Positions 43,960-52,374 are shown, counted from the first letter of the stretch. The stretch is DNA of 64,000 nucleotides from Phytopseudomonas punonensis (GCF_900142655.1 NZ_FRBQ01000002.1:124001-188000), one strand, 5' to 3'. The notes: generated from the sequence alone by a model not told the origin. A program made the numbers and translations.

Positions 43960-44898
43960 TCACTGCGGTTTGTCATCCTTCATGCGGCGCAGGAAGGTCG
44001 CCAGCAGCGGCCCTGAGAGGTTATGCCAGACGCTGAACAGCGCACTCGGCACCGCCGCCAGTGGCGAGAAGTGGGCGCTGGCCAGGGCGGCGCCCAGCCC
44101 GGAGTTCTGCATGCCGACCTCGATGGACAGCGTCTTGCGCTGCGCCAGCGGCATGCCGAAGAAACGCCCGGCAGCGTAGCCCATGGCCAGGCCGAGACCG
44201 TTGTGCAGCATCACCACGGCCATGATCAGCAGGCCCGATTCGGCGATCTTGGCCTGGCTGGCCGCCACCACCGCGGCGACGATGGCGACGATGGAGACCA
44301 CCGAGATCAGCGGCAGCACGTCCACTGCCAGTTTCACTCGCTCACCCAGGAGGCGCTGGGCGACCAGACCGAGGATGATCGGCAGCAGCACCATCTGCAA
44401 AATCGAGCTGAACATCGCCCAGAACGATACCGGCAGCCATTCCGAGGCCAGCAGCCAGATCAGCGCCGGGGTGACGAGGGGCGCCAGCAGCGTGGTGACG
44501 GCGGTGATGCCAACCGACAGCGCTACGTCGCCCTTGGCGAACCAGGTGATGACGTTCGAGGCGGTACCGCCCGGACAGCAGCCCACCAGAATCACCCCCA
44601 CGGCCACTTCCGGCGGCAAGCTAAACAGCTTGCAGAGCAGCCATGCCAGGCAAGGCATGATGATGAACTGGGCCAGCACGCCGATCAGCACGCGCAGCGG
44701 ATGGCGCACCACCTCGCGAAAATCCTCGGTCTTCAGCGTCAGCCCCATGCCGAACATGATCAGCCCGAGCAGCGGCACGATGAACGCCGTGAGTGGCAGG
44801 AATGCACCGGGGATCAGGAACGCCAGCACGGCGAACAGCAGAACCCAGATGGCGAAGGTGTTGCCGACGAAGCGGCTAAGGGCGATCAGGGCGGACAT
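43960..44898 (-). CDS. bile acid:sodium symporter family (BASS) transporter
   Basis: This 312-aa inner-membrane protein has about 10 TM helices. BASS features are VPLLGLIMFGMGLTLKTEDFREVV early, VILVGCCPGGTASNVITWFAKGD (the sodium-site crossing region) and ALWVALTVEV-like SIEVGMQNSGLGAALASAHF late. Bacterial members carry organic anions such as pantoate or 2-keto acids, so bile acid need not be the substrate. AGGGAAAA precedes the ATG. It is the next gene upstream of sugE on the same strand, but the riboswitch and a palindrome lie between them. Confidence 0.9.
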   Translation of the reverse strand: MSALIALSRFVGNTFAIWVLLFAVLAFLIPGAFLPLTAFIVPLLGLIMFGMGLTLKTEDFREVVRHPLRVLIGVLAQFIIMPCLAWLLCKLFSLPPEVAVGVILVGCCPGGTASNVITWFAKGDVALSVGITAVTTLLAPLVTPALIWLLASEWLPVSFWAMFSSILQMVLLPIILGLVAQRLLGERVKLAVDVLPLISVVSIVAIVAAVVAASQAKIAESGLLIMAVVMLHNGLGLAMGYAAGRFFGMPLAQRKTLSIEVGMQNSGLGAALASAHFSPLAAVPSALFSVWHNLSGPLLATFLRRMKDDKPQ

Positions 44899-45042
44899 GG
44901 GTTTTCCCTAAAGAGCGGTGGCAGGCTCCGGGGCGGAGCGCTGGCGGTCAGTTATTGTTGGATAGACAGCGGTGGCTGTCGGATGGGGCGGGTATTGGGC
45001 CTGTTGTAAGAGCAGCTGCAATTGAAAGGCCCGCGAGCTAGA

Positions 45043-45210
45043 GCCCTGCAAGGCCTAGCTGCCCCACAAAAATAGGCGAGAAAGCGGAGTGTATTTTAGT
45101 ACATGAGCATTACTCGCTCCGCTCGCCCTTCGGGCCGCACTGAAGTGCGTTAGCCGCAAGCGGCTTGCCGACCGGGCTGGCGATCCAGCCTATTTTTAAC
45201 GCCGCAGGGC
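45043..45210. repeat. 168-bp multi-hairpin intergenic element
   Basis: The outer arms are GCCCTGC (45043-45049)/GCAGGGC (45204-45210) and AAAAATAGGC (45068-45077)/GCCTATTTTT (45188-45197). Inside are four perfect hairpins in a row: GCCC/GGGC (45125-45135), GCACT/AGTGC (45137-45148), AGCCGC/GCGGCT (45152-45165) and GGCTGG/CCAGCC (45175-45190, loop CGAT). A tiny ORF beginning MSITRSARPSGRTEVR lies within it; short ORFs of this kind are, from memory, recurrent in Pseudomonas annotations, which hints at a multi-copy element. Confidence 0.75.
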
Positions 45211-45226
45211 CGACGCGCAGCAGCCT

Positions 45227-46147
45227 TTAGAGCCCTTGCGGGGTATCTTCGCCACCCAGGGCTTCAAACAGTGCCGGCAGGAACTCGATCAGGGTCAGCA
45301 TCATCAGGGTGAAGCTGGCGTCCTGCTGGCTCAGGTCATCATCGCCGCCATCCTGTTCGGCCTGCTCCTGCAGCAGATCCTCGAACTTCAGGCGCTTGAC
45401 CACCAGCTTGTCGTCGAGCACGAAGGACAATTTGTCCTGCCAGCCCAGGGACAGCTGGGTGACCTGCTTGCCCGAGCTCATGTGCAGTTGCACTTCTTCG
45501 CCGGTCAGATCCTGGCGCTTGCAGCGCACGATGCCGCCGTCTTCGTGGGTGTCACGCAGCTCGCATTCGTCCAGCACGTGGAAATCGGCAGCCGCTTTCT
45601 GGGCCTTGACCCAGTCGGTCATGGTCGCGCTTGGGGCTATCTTCACGGTCAGCGGGCGTACCGGCAGCGAGCCGATGGCTTCACGCAGGGTGGAGAGCAG
45701 GTCTTCGGCACGCTTGGGGCTGGAGGCGTTGACGATGATCAGGCCCTGGGCCGGAGCGATGGCGGCGAAGGTCGCCGACTTGCGGATAAAGGCGCGGGGC
45801 AGGAAGGCCTGGACGATCTCGTCCTTGATCTGCTCGCGCTCCTTCTTGTAGACCTTGCGCATCTGCTCGCTTTCGATCTCGTCGACCTTTTCCTTCACGG
45901 CGTCCTTAACGACGCTGCCGGGCAGGATGCGTTCTTCCTTGCGTGCCGAGATCAGCAGGAAGCCCTGGCTCTCGTGCACCAGCGGAGCATCTTCACCCTT
46001 GCCGAAGGGGGCGACGAAGCCATAGGTCGCCAGTTCCTGGCTGGCGCAGGGGCGGGCTGGCTTGGCGGCCAGTGCGGCTTGCAGTTTTTCGGTATCGAAG
46101 TCGACGTCTTGGGTGAGGCGGTAGACCAGCAGGTTGCGAAACCACAT
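45227..46147 (-). CDS. rdgC: recombination-associated protein RdgC
   Basis: This 306-aa DNA-binding protein is of the usual Pseudomonas length. It is recognised by [14 protein letters not shown] at the start, [19 protein letters not shown], and the C-terminal segment [23 protein letters not shown]. RdgC forms a ring-shaped dimer around duplex DNA and modulates RecA. The ATG at 46147 gives the family start; an extension to 46264 is not supported. The 168-bp structured element begins 17 bp after its stop. Confidence 0.96.
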   Translation of the reverse strand: MWFRNLLVYRLTQDVDFDTEKLQAALAAKPARPCASQELATYGFVAPFGKGEDAPLVHESQGFLLISARKEERILPGSVVKDAVKEKVDEIESEQMRKVYKKEREQIKDEIVQAFLPRAFIRKSATFAAIAPAQGLIIVNASSPKRAEDLLSTLREAIGSLPVRPLTVKIAPSATMTDWVKAQKAAADFHVLDECELRDTHEDGGIVRCKRQDLTGEEVQLHMSSGKQVTQLSLGWQDKLSFVLDDKLVVKRLKFEDLLQEQAEQDGGDDDLSQQDASFTLMMLTLIEFLPALFEALGGEDTPQGL

Positions 46148-46415
46148 GAGCGGGTTGTCTCCAGTTAGCGGGGCGCGCGAGGCACGCAAATTCATCAATT
46201 CGGACGCAGGGCATCTGCAGCGTTGCAGAGCGAAGGCAGTCTGGCAGCAGAAGGTGAAACCCACCGCGCGACGATCAGACCAGTGCGAGCGCGCATTATT
46301 CCTTCCAGCAGTGGATTAGGCCAACCCTGTATCGAGAGGCTGACCTGTTTCTGCGCTGAAACCGTGATGATTCCTAAGCCTTTGGAACGCCAATAAATTT
46401 TTTTCACAAAGGGGG

Positions 46416-46444
46416 TTGCCAAGGTGCAGGTCGCTCTCTAGAAT
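46416..46444 (+). promoter_or_regulatory. sigma-70 promoter of the tRNA-Val/tRNA-Asp unit
   Basis: The -35 box TTGCCA (46416-46421) and -10 box TAGAAT (46439-46444) are separated by 17 bp. The tRNA begins 22 bp after the -10 box. The gap 46148-46415 upstream shows nothing else I can name. Confidence 0.85.
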
Positions 46445-46465
46445 GCGCCCCACTTCGAGAGTGAA

Positions 46466-46541
46466 GGGTGATTAGCTCAGCCGGGAGAGCATCTGCCTTA
46501 CAAGCAGAGGGTCGGCGGTTCGATCCCGTCATCACCCACCA
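46466..46541 (+). tRNA. tRNA-Val (anticodon TAC)
   Basis: The 76-nt cloverleaf has acceptor GGGTGAT/ATCACCC, D-loop AGCTCAGCCGGGAGAG, anticodon loop CTTACAA, T-arm GGCGGTTCGATCCCGTC and an encoded CCA end. Anticodon TAC reads valine codons GUA/GUG/GUU. Confidence 0.97.
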
Positions 46542-46553
46542 ATCGAGGTATGC

Positions 46554-46630
46554 GCAGCGGTAGTTCAGTCGGTTAGAATACCGGCCTGTCACGCCGGGGG
46601 TCGCGGGTTCGAGTCCCGTCCGCTGCGCCA
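46554..46630 (+). tRNA. tRNA-Asp (anticodon GTC)
   Basis: The 77-nt cloverleaf has acceptor GCAGCGG/CCGCTGC, D-arm TAGTTCAGTCGGTTAGAATA, anticodon loop CTGTCAC, T-arm GCGGGTTCGAGTCCCGT and encoded GCCA. It lies 12 nt after tRNA-Val, so they are co-transcribed. Confidence 0.97.
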
Positions 46631-46672
46631 TATATAGCTTCCAGGGCCCACTGAACACCCGGAAGCAACGCG

Positions 46673-46696
46673 AAAAGCGCCCTAGGGCGCTTTTTT
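46673..46696 (+). terminator. terminator of the tRNA unit
   Basis: The palindrome AGCGCCCTAGGGCGCT (46676-46691), flanked by AAAA and TTTTTT, forms a strong stem-loop. The run of A on the other side makes it usable from both strands. Confidence 0.88.
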
Positions 46697-46744
46697 CGTT
46701 TCTGCTCTCGGCAGCGCTGCCAGGGGCAGCGCTCAAGGTGCCAT

Positions 46745-47398
46745 TTACATGGCGCCAGGCCGAAAGGCCGGATCGTCGTCCAGCTCGTCAAAACCCGCCT
46801 CGATATCCGGAACCACGTAGGTTTCCACCTCGAGCTCTTCGGCATGAGGCTTGCGGCTCGTGCCCAGAATACCGACCACCGCGCCCAGTGCCAGACCCGC
46901 GGCAGCGAAAGCCCAAGGGCGACGGTGCACCGCCTGGCTGATCTTGTCGGCGCCTTCTTTCAGTTGGTTTTTCACCGAATCGGCGCTGTCTGCCAGATCG
47001 TGCAGTTTCTGCCTGACAGCATGGGTGCCCTGGTCGAGCGACTGGCGCGCTTCGCGTAATGCATCGGCCAGGGATTCGTGATCGGTCGGGTAGTCGATTT
47101 CCGGTTCCGGGCGTGGTCGGCCACGGGCCTGTTCCACGGCGAGCCAGGCCAGGCCGATGGCGGTCATGGCCACCGGTACGGGGTTGGCCTTGAGGGTCTG
47201 GCCCAGGCGCTCGACGATTTCCAGGCCACCACTGTCGCGGCCATAGGCCAGAGCCTGATCGATAAGGCGCTGCGGGGTCAGGCGTGCTTCCACATCATCG
47301 ATCAGCGCATCGATGCGGCTGCGCTGCTGATCGATTTCCTGCTCGAGCACTTCCGGGGATTTGAGCGATTCCGCTGCGATGCTGCTATGGGTACTCAT
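46745..47398 (-). CDS. DUF3618-domain envelope protein
   Basis: This 217-aa protein has an N-terminal DUF3618-like segment (LEQEIDQQRSRIDALIDDVEARLTPQRLIDQALAYG). It has a hydrophobic stretch (PVPVAMTAIGLAWLAVEQ), an amphipathic helical region (DSVKNQLKEGADKISQAV), and a second TM segment (PWAFAAAGLALGAVVGILG). It is probably inner-membrane anchored with coiled helices, like ElaB/YqjD-type stress proteins. The ATG at 47398 overlaps the stop of the holin-like gene by 4 bp. It is the last gene of a five-gene - strand cluster. Confidence 0.82.
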   Translation of the reverse strand: MSTHSSIAAESLKSPEVLEQEIDQQRSRIDALIDDVEARLTPQRLIDQALAYGRDSGGLEIVERLGQTLKANPVPVAMTAIGLAWLAVEQARGRPRPEPEIDYPTDHESLADALREARQSLDQGTHAVRQKLHDLADSADSVKNQLKEGADKISQAVHRRPWAFAAAGLALGAVVGILGTSRKPHAEELEVETYVVPDIEAGFDELDDDPAFRPGAM

Positions 47399-47799
47399 GA
47401 CATTTGCCTCTGCACCGCTTCCTTGTCTTTCTGCAAGGAATCCAGGGTGCGCTCGGGGGTGAGTTGGGAAGGGGCGAATTTCTGCTGACCGACCTTGAGC
47501 ATGATCAGCCCGATGATGATCACCACCACACCGACGATCAGCGCGGCCGCCCACGGTGGCAGCACTTCGCTAAGACCATAGACCGCCGAGAGCAGCAGCA
47601 TCAGCACGCCGCACAGCAGCACGATGGCGCCGCCTGCGACCGCAGCGATACCAGTTTTGGTCGCCTGCAGGGAGGCGTTGAGCTCGACCTTGGCCAGCGC
47701 CAGTTCCTTGGTGAACAGCGTCTGCACTTCACGGGTCAGCTGACGCAGCAGGCCGAGCAGGGAAGGCTCAAGTTGTGGTTGCCGCGGGTCTTCGTTCAT
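47395..47799 (-). CDS. phage-holin-like family protein (DUF1469/Holin-X)
   Basis: This 134-aa protein has two adjacent TM helices (AGGAIVLLCGVLMLLLSAVYGLSEV and WAAALIVGVVVIIIGLIMLKVG) after an amphipathic N-terminus (LREVQTLFTKELALAKVELNAS-like). This is the usual pattern of the "phage holin family" proteins, which are chromosomal and not linked to lysis. AAGGAGCC precedes the ATG. It overlaps both neighbours by 1-4 bp, so the three are coupled. Confidence 0.85.
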   Translation of the reverse strand: MNEDPRQPQLEPSLLGLLRQLTREVQTLFTKELALAKVELNASLQATKTGIAAVAGGAIVLLCGVLMLLLSAVYGLSEVLPPWAAALIVGVVVIIIGLIMLKVGQQKFAPSQLTPERTLDSLQKDKEAVQRQMS

Positions 47800-48203
47800 T
47801 ACAGGGCTCCTTTGCGCGGATATCCATCATCACGGCGCTTGCGCAACACCCGGCTCACCGCGTAACCCAGAGCCAGGCCGCCGGCTGCCAGCCACAGCGG
47901 ATGGCTGCGGGCGAAACGGTCGACGCTGTGCACCGCGTGGCCGCTGTAATTGTTGACGGCATCGCGCAGCGCCGCCAACTGCCGGGCGGCTTCCTGCAGG
48001 CGATCAGCCGACTGGGGCGCGTCCGGATTTTCCAGGTCGGCGATGGTGGAGCGGGCGATTCGTGCCAGGGCTTCCAGCTCATCGGTATGCGACTGTTCGG
48101 CCTGAATACGTGCGCGCAGTTGCTCCTGGGCATCCTGTTGCCAATGCCCGGAGATGATCTTGGCGGGGCGCTTGTGCGGGCGTTCGTGGTTGTCGTTTTC
48201 CAT
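47799..48203 (-). CDS. small helical membrane protein, ElaB/YqjD-like layout
   Basis: This 134-aa protein has a long amphipathic helix (QDAQEQLRARIQAEQSHTDELEALARIARS and RLQEAARQLAALRDAVNNY) followed by one C-terminal TM segment (HPLWLAAGGLALGYAVSRVL) and a basic tail. This is the layout of ElaB/YqjD ribosome-associated, tail-anchored proteins, but sequence similarity is not strong enough to name it. Its TAA shares a base with the next ATG (TAATG). Confidence 0.78.
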   Translation of the reverse strand: MENDNHERPHKRPAKIISGHWQQDAQEQLRARIQAEQSHTDELEALARIARSTIADLENPDAPQSADRLQEAARQLAALRDAVNNYSGHAVHSVDRFARSHPLWLAAGGLALGYAVSRVLRKRRDDGYPRKGAL

Positions 48204-48257
48204 GTGGCTACACCTGCTCGTGCTCTAAAGGACTATCCATTTATTGCCTGTACGCCG

Positions 48258-48683
48258 CTAGCGGCTCTGTTCGCGGCTGGCGAATTCATCGGCGATGGGC
48301 GTGCTGAACTCCGCCGGCGCGGGCGTTACTGGCGGCACCGGCGGAACGGGAACGGGCGCCACGGCAGGCGCGCGGGTACGGTCGGCGACTTCCTCGGCCA
48401 TCAGCACCAGCTCCTGCAGGCGTTGCACACGCTCGCGCAGGTAACGGATTTCTTCCAGCGGATCATCGAGCGCGCTCTTCACGCTGCAATGCCCGCTCAA
48501 CCCGCGTAGCAACAACAGGCCACCGACGCTCAGCTGGCGCTTGCCCTGCTGGCCATGCTTGCCCGCACCCAGAGCAGCGAGCAGCAGCCCGCCACCAATG
48601 GACAGCAGGCGCTCCCAGCCTCTGACGTTCTGGCGTGGCGGCTCCCGTCGTTCGGGGTGCGATTGCGGTTCGAAGGCGACCAT
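48258..48683 (-). CDS. small membrane protein, DUF2892-like with proline-rich tail
   Basis: This 141-aa protein has two short hydrophobic stretches flanking a Gly/Lys-rich turn (LLSIGGGLLLAALGAG ... LSVGGLLLLRGLSGHC). A helix (EEIRYLRERVQRLQELVLMAEEVAD) and a Pro/Ala-rich C-terminus follow. The first part resembles the DUF2892/YgaP-type membrane domain. A strong AGGAG precedes the ATG. It is part of the same cluster as its neighbours; function is unknown. Confidence 0.75.
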   Translation of the reverse strand: MVAFEPQSHPERREPPRQNVRGWERLLSIGGGLLLAALGAGKHGQQGKRQLSVGGLLLLRGLSGHCSVKSALDDPLEEIRYLRERVQRLQELVLMAEEVADRTRAPAVAPVPVPPVPPVTPAPAEFSTPIADEFASREQSR

Positions 48684-48730
48684 AGGTTCACTCCTGCCTG
48701 GTTGTGGATGGGTTAGCGGCGGCGTCGCGC

Positions 48731-48856
48731 TCAGACGGGGTCTGGCTGCGGCTTTTCCGGTAGCCCATCGTTGTCCGGTTCATCGGGCAAATCGAGTGGA
48801 GAGGGCTTACCTGGCAAGTCGGGTGCCTGGGTCGGATCGGGTACTCGCTGGGTCAT
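48731..48856 (-). CDS. 41-aa proline/aspartate-rich microprotein
   Basis: This small ORF starts at an ATG with GAGGGACGAGG upstream and encodes MTQRVPDPTQAPDLPGKPSP and a further 21 residues rich in Pro, Asp and Glu (LDLPDEPDNDGLPEKPQPDPV region). Its codon choice fits the genome. It is the first ORF of the - strand envelope cluster, 47 bp before the DUF2892-like gene. No hydrophobic segment; probably disordered. It is not homologous to anything I can name. Confidence 0.6.
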   Translation of the reverse strand: MTQRVPDPTQAPDLPGKPSPLDLPDEPDNDGLPEKPQPDPV

Positions 48857-49138
48857 GCCTCGTCCCTCGGTTCTTCGCTCTACGTCGTTTGAGGGTGCCG
48901 CGCGCTGCATGTTCGATCTTTTTGCCAGGCAACCTTCGCCTGGCCCGCAGCGCCTATGCCGCGCAGCTACAGGCGCAGCGGCGTGGTCAGAAACCTTAAA
49001 CCTCTGCGATCAGGCCTCGGTCAAGATTCTCTGTCTGGCAGCAGAGCTGCCTGGCCGGGCAGTCGCGCACATAGACGTCGCGTGGCAACTCCATCCATGT
49101 CGGCCCCATCTCGGGCCTGAACTTCGAGCGAGTTATCC
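48857..49138. other. divergent intergenic region
   Basis: These 282 bp lie between the envelope cluster (-) and the pyruvate-oxidase-like gene (+). A perfect 7-bp hairpin GCCAGGC/GCCTGGC lies at 48924-48944. Promoters for both sides are expected here; none is clear enough to mark. Confidence 0.5.
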
Positions 49139-50932
49139 ATGAGCATGACAGTCGCAGATTTCATCGTCGAACGCCTCTATCAGTGGGGCGTGCGGCGCAT
49201 TTATGGCTATCCGGGCGATGGCATCAACGGCGTATTCGGCGCCCTGGCGAGGGCCGAGGGCAAGATTCGCTTCATCCAGGCGCGCCACGAGGAAATGGCG
49301 GCGTTCATGGCGGCGGCCGATGCCAAATTCTCCGGCGATCTGGGTGTATGCATCGCCACCTCCGGCCCGGGCGCGGCCCATCTGCTCACCGGTCTGTACG
49401 ATGCGCGCATGGACCATATGCCGGTGCTGGCCATCGTCGGTCAGCAGGCGCGCAATGCCCTGGGCGGGCATTACCAGCAGGAGGTGGACCTGCTGTCGAT
49501 GTTCAAGGACGTCGCTGGTGCCTTCGTACAGCAGGCCAGTGCGCCGTCCCAGGTGCGTCACCTGGTCGACCGCAGCATTCGCACCGCGCTGGGCGATCGC
49601 CGGGTGACGGCGATCATTCTGCCCAACGACTTGCAAACCCTGCCGTACGAGGAACCTGCGCGCGAACACGGCACCCTGCATTCCGGCGTCGGTTACAGCC
49701 GGCCGCGTGTGGTGCCTTATGACGCTGACCTGCAGCGCGCGGCCGAAGTGCTCAATGCCGGCAAGAAAGTGGCGATCCTGATCGGCGCCGGCGCGCTGGG
49801 CGCTGCGAAAGAAGTTACCGAGGTGGCCGACGTGCTCGGTGCCGGCGTCGCCAAGGCGCTGCTCGGTAAGGCGGCGCTGCCGGACGATCTGCCCTGGGTG
49901 ACTGGCTCCATCGGCCTGCTGGGTACCAAGCCCAGTTACCAGATGATGGAAGAGTGCGACACCCTGCTGATGATCGGCTCGGGTTTCCCCTATGCCGAGT
50001 TCCTGCCCAAGGAGGGCCAGGCGCGCGCCGTGCAGATCGATATCCAGGCGGACATGCTCGGCCTGCGTTACCCCATGGAGGTGAACCTGCAAGGCGATGC
50101 GGCGGACACCTTGCAGGCGCTGCTGCCGCTGCTCGAACGCAAGACGCTGCGCACCTGGCGCAAGCGTATCGAGCGCTGGACGGCGCAATGGCAGACCACC
50201 CTGAAGCGCCGCGCCATGGCTTCGGCCTCGCCGATCAACCCGCAGCGGGTCGCCTACGAGCTGTCGCCGCGCCTGCCGGATCGTGCCGTGGTGACCAGCG
50301 ATTCCGGCTCCTGCGCCAACTGGTTCGCCCGGGATGTGAAGATGCGGGAGGACATGCTCTGCTCGCTGTCCGGTGGCCTGGCGTCCATGGGCGCGGCGGT
50401 GCCCTATGCGATTGCCGCCAAGTTCGCCCACCCGGATCGCCCGGTGGTGGCCCTGGTCGGTGATGGTGCGATGCAGATGAACAACATGGCCGAACTGATC
50501 ACCGTGGCCAAGTATTGGCACGAGTGGCAGGACAAGCGCTGGATCTGCGCAGTGTTCAACAACGAAGACCTCAACCAGGTGACCTGGGAACAGCGGGTGA
50601 TGGAGGGCGACCCGAAGTTCTCGGCGTCCCAGGACATTCCCAGTGTGGCCTATCACCAGTTCGCCGAGTCCATCGGCCTCAAGGGCATCTATGTCGACCA
50701 TGAGGAAGACGTGGCGGGTGCCTGGGAGCAGGCGCTGGCGGCGGATCGCCCGGTGGTCATCGAGTTCAAGACCGACCCGGATGTGCCGCCACTGCCGCCG
50801 CACATCACCCTGGCCCAGGCCAAGGCCTTTGCATCGACCTTGTGGCAGGGTGACCCTAACCAGGGCGGCATCCTGCGCCAGGCGACCAAGCAGGTGCTGA
50901 GCTCGATCCTGCCGGGCAAGAGCCGGCGTTAG
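49139..50932 (+). CDS. thiamine-pyrophosphate enzyme, pyruvate oxidase/dehydrogenase-like (PoxB family)
   Basis: This 597-aa ThDP- and probably FAD-dependent enzyme has an N-terminal Pyr domain (about 1-170) with RRIYGYPGDGINGVFGAL and catalytic Glu in RHEEMAAF. The central domain (about 190-330) is a Rossmann-like fold. The C-terminal PP domain (about 380-560) has the ThDP motif GDGAMQMNNMAELITVAKY to NNEDLNQVTWEQR. It would decarboxylate pyruvate to acetate. GAGCGAG precedes the ATG; MTVADF at 49145 is an alternative. It is the first gene of a convergent pair with the CinA-like gene; its TAG overlaps the other's stop. Confidence 0.88.
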   Translation: MSMTVADFIVERLYQWGVRRIYGYPGDGINGVFGALARAEGKIRFIQARHEEMAAFMAAADAKFSGDLGVCIATSGPGAAHLLTGLYDARMDHMPVLAIVGQQARNALGGHYQQEVDLLSMFKDVAGAFVQQASAPSQVRHLVDRSIRTALGDRRVTAIILPNDLQTLPYEEPAREHGTLHSGVGYSRPRVVPYDADLQRAAEVLNAGKKVAILIGAGALGAAKEVTEVADVLGAGVAKALLGKAALPDDLPWVTGSIGLLGTKPSYQMMEECDTLLMIGSGFPYAEFLPKEGQARAVQIDIQADMLGLRYPMEVNLQGDAADTLQALLPLLERKTLRTWRKRIERWTAQWQTTLKRRAMASASPINPQRVAYELSPRLPDRAVVTSDSGSCANWFARDVKMREDMLCSLSGGLASMGAAVPYAIAAKFAHPDRPVVALVGDGAMQMNNMAELITVAKYWHEWQDKRWICAVFNNEDLNQVTWEQRVMEGDPKFSASQDIPSVAYHQFAESIGLKGIYVDHEEDVAGAWEQALAADRPVVIEFKTDPDVPPLPPHITLAQAKAFASTLWQGDPNQGGILRQATKQVLSSILPGKSRR

Positions 50933-51426
50933 CCTTCGTCGATCAGCTGCGCATGCCAGTCTGGCAGGCGCAGCAGCGCGAAGCGCGCGGCCTCTTCGAG
51001 AACCCGGGCGCGGTCGCCGGCGAAGCGCTCGGTGCTGGAAAACAGCCGGATAGAGCCGCCCACGGTTCGAAACGCCCAGGCAAAGCACAGGGTGCCCGGT
51101 GCAATCTCGCCCTGGGCATCTGGCCCGGCGACACCGGTGCTCGCCACTGCCACGTTGGCTGGGCTGCCATTCAAGGCGCCGGTCGCCATCTCGCATGCCA
51201 CTTCTTCGCTGGTCAGGTTGAAGGTGTCGAGGGTTTGCTGGCTCACGCCAAGCAGACGTTTCTTGGCCGCAGGTGAATAGACCACGTGGCCACTGTCCAA
51301 GCATTCGCCGCTACCGGGGTGTTTGGCGAGTAACGCCACGATCATGCCGGCGGTGCATGACTCGGCGGTGGTCAGGTAGAGCTTGTGCTGCTTCAGGTAG
51401 TCGAGCAGCGTTTCGATGTCTCGCAT
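50929..51426 (-). CDS. CinA-family nicotinamide-nucleotide amidohydrolase (PncC-like)
   Basis: This 165-aa cytosolic enzyme of the CinA C-terminal family has motifs TTAESCTAGMIVALLAKHPGSG, VVYSPAAKKRLLGV and ASTGVAGPDAQGEIAPGTLCFAW. PncC hydrolyses NMN to nicotinic acid mononucleotide in pyridine-nucleotide salvage. Length matches the single-domain type. The ATG at 51426 is the only good one; an extension to 51552 is not supported. Its stop overlaps the stop of the convergent pyruvate-oxidase-like gene by 2 bp. It is a second, accessory copy by context, not the recA-linked one. Confidence 0.9.
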   Translation of the reverse strand: MRDIETLLDYLKQHKLYLTTAESCTAGMIVALLAKHPGSGECLDSGHVVYSPAAKKRLLGVSQQTLDTFNLTSEEVACEMATGALNGSPANVAVASTGVAGPDAQGEIAPGTLCFAWAFRTVGGSIRLFSSTERFAGDRARVLEEAARFALLRLPDWHAQLIDEG

Positions 51427-51573
51427 GGCAGGTTCCTCGGGGTGTTCTCCTTTCTCTGATTCGCGCCACGCCTGCGAGGTGCTGCTGCACTGATCGACGG
51501 CAGCGGGCTTTTCCCTGAACTCTGCCGCTTGGCTTCCAGTCAGGTGTAGCACGTCGAGGAAAGGGAAACGGCC

Positions 51574-52374
51574 ATGCTCATCTCTCTGCAGTCCCAGGTC
51601 GCGCTGGTTACCGGCGCCAGTTCAGGTATCGGTGCGGCATCTGCCAGGGCGTTGGCCGAGGCGGGCGCTGCGGTGGTGCTCAACTACCGTTCCGGGCGTG
51701 AAGCCGCCGAAAAGCTCGCCGCGCAGATTCGTGATGGCGGCGGCCAGGCCATCGCCGTGAAGGCGGATGTGTCCAGCGAGGCGGAGGTCGAGGCGCTGTT
51801 CGCCGAAACCCTCGCCACCTTCGGGCGGCTCGACATCCTGCTGGCCAACTCCGGCATGCAGCGCGACGCGCCGACCGCGGACATGAGCCTGGATGAGTGG
51901 AACCAGGTGCTGCAGGTCAACCTCACCGGCCAGTTCCTTTGCGTGCGCGCCGCCCTGCGGCAGTTCGCTAAACAGGGTATTCGTGAAGAGGTTTCCCGCG
52001 CCGCCGGCAAGATCATTCAGATGAGCTCCGTGCATCAGCTGATTCCCTGGGCCGGGCGCGCCAATTACGCGGCCTCCAAGGGCGGGCTCGACCTGCTGAT
52101 GCGCAGCGTGGCCCAGGAGGTGGGCGAGCAACGCATCCGCGTCAATGCCATTGCGCCGGGGGCCATCCGCACGGCGATCAACCGCGAGGCCACTGAGGGC
52201 GAGGCGGCCGACAAGCTGCTCGAGCTGATCCCCTATGGGCGCATCGGCGACGCCCAGGACATCGCCAATGCGGTGGTTTGGCTGGCCTCCGACTTGGCCG
52301 ACTATGTCCACGGCACCACGCTGTTCATCGACGGCGGCATGAGCCTTTACCCGGAGTTTCGTGACAATGGCTGA
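51574..52374 (+). CDS. short-chain dehydrogenase/reductase (glucose 1-dehydrogenase-like)
   Basis: This 266-aa classical SDR has the coenzyme motif TGASSGIGAASA near residue 15, NNAG-equivalent ANSGMQ, and catalytic Tyr165/Lys169 (YAASK) with a Ser in MSSVHQ. The C-terminal part IRVNAIAPGAIRTAINREATEG is typical of glucose 1-dehydrogenases. The sugar substrate is inferred from resemblance and from the GH15 gene next to it. Its stop overlaps the GH15 start by 8 bp, so the two are translationally coupled. Confidence 0.92.
   Translation: MLISLQSQVALVTGASSGIGAASARALAEAGAAVVLNYRSGREAAEKLAAQIRDGGGQAIAVKADVSSEAEVEALFAETLATFGRLDILLANSGMQRDAPTADMSLDEWNQVLQVNLTGQFLCVRAALRQFAKQGIREEVSRAAGKIIQMSSVHQLIPWAGRANYAASKGGLDLLMRSVAQEVGEQRIRVNAIAPGAIRTAINREATEGEAADKLLELIPYGRIGDAQDIANAVVWLASDLADYVHGTTLFIDGGMSLYPEFRDNG

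Noticed and set aside
46466..46630. Integration site for a genomic island at the tRNA genes
   Set aside because: No integrase gene and no direct repeat of a tRNA 3' end was seen on either side within the window.
47395..47799. Prophage lysis gene (holin)
   Set aside because: Only the family name suggests phage; no endolysin, capsid, tail or integrase genes are near, and the gene is in an envelope cluster.
49133..51304. Long - strand ORF (723 aa) opposite the pyruvate-oxidase-like gene
   Set aside because: Antisense shadow with low-complexity Arg/Gly/His composition; the + strand gene has all catalytic motifs.
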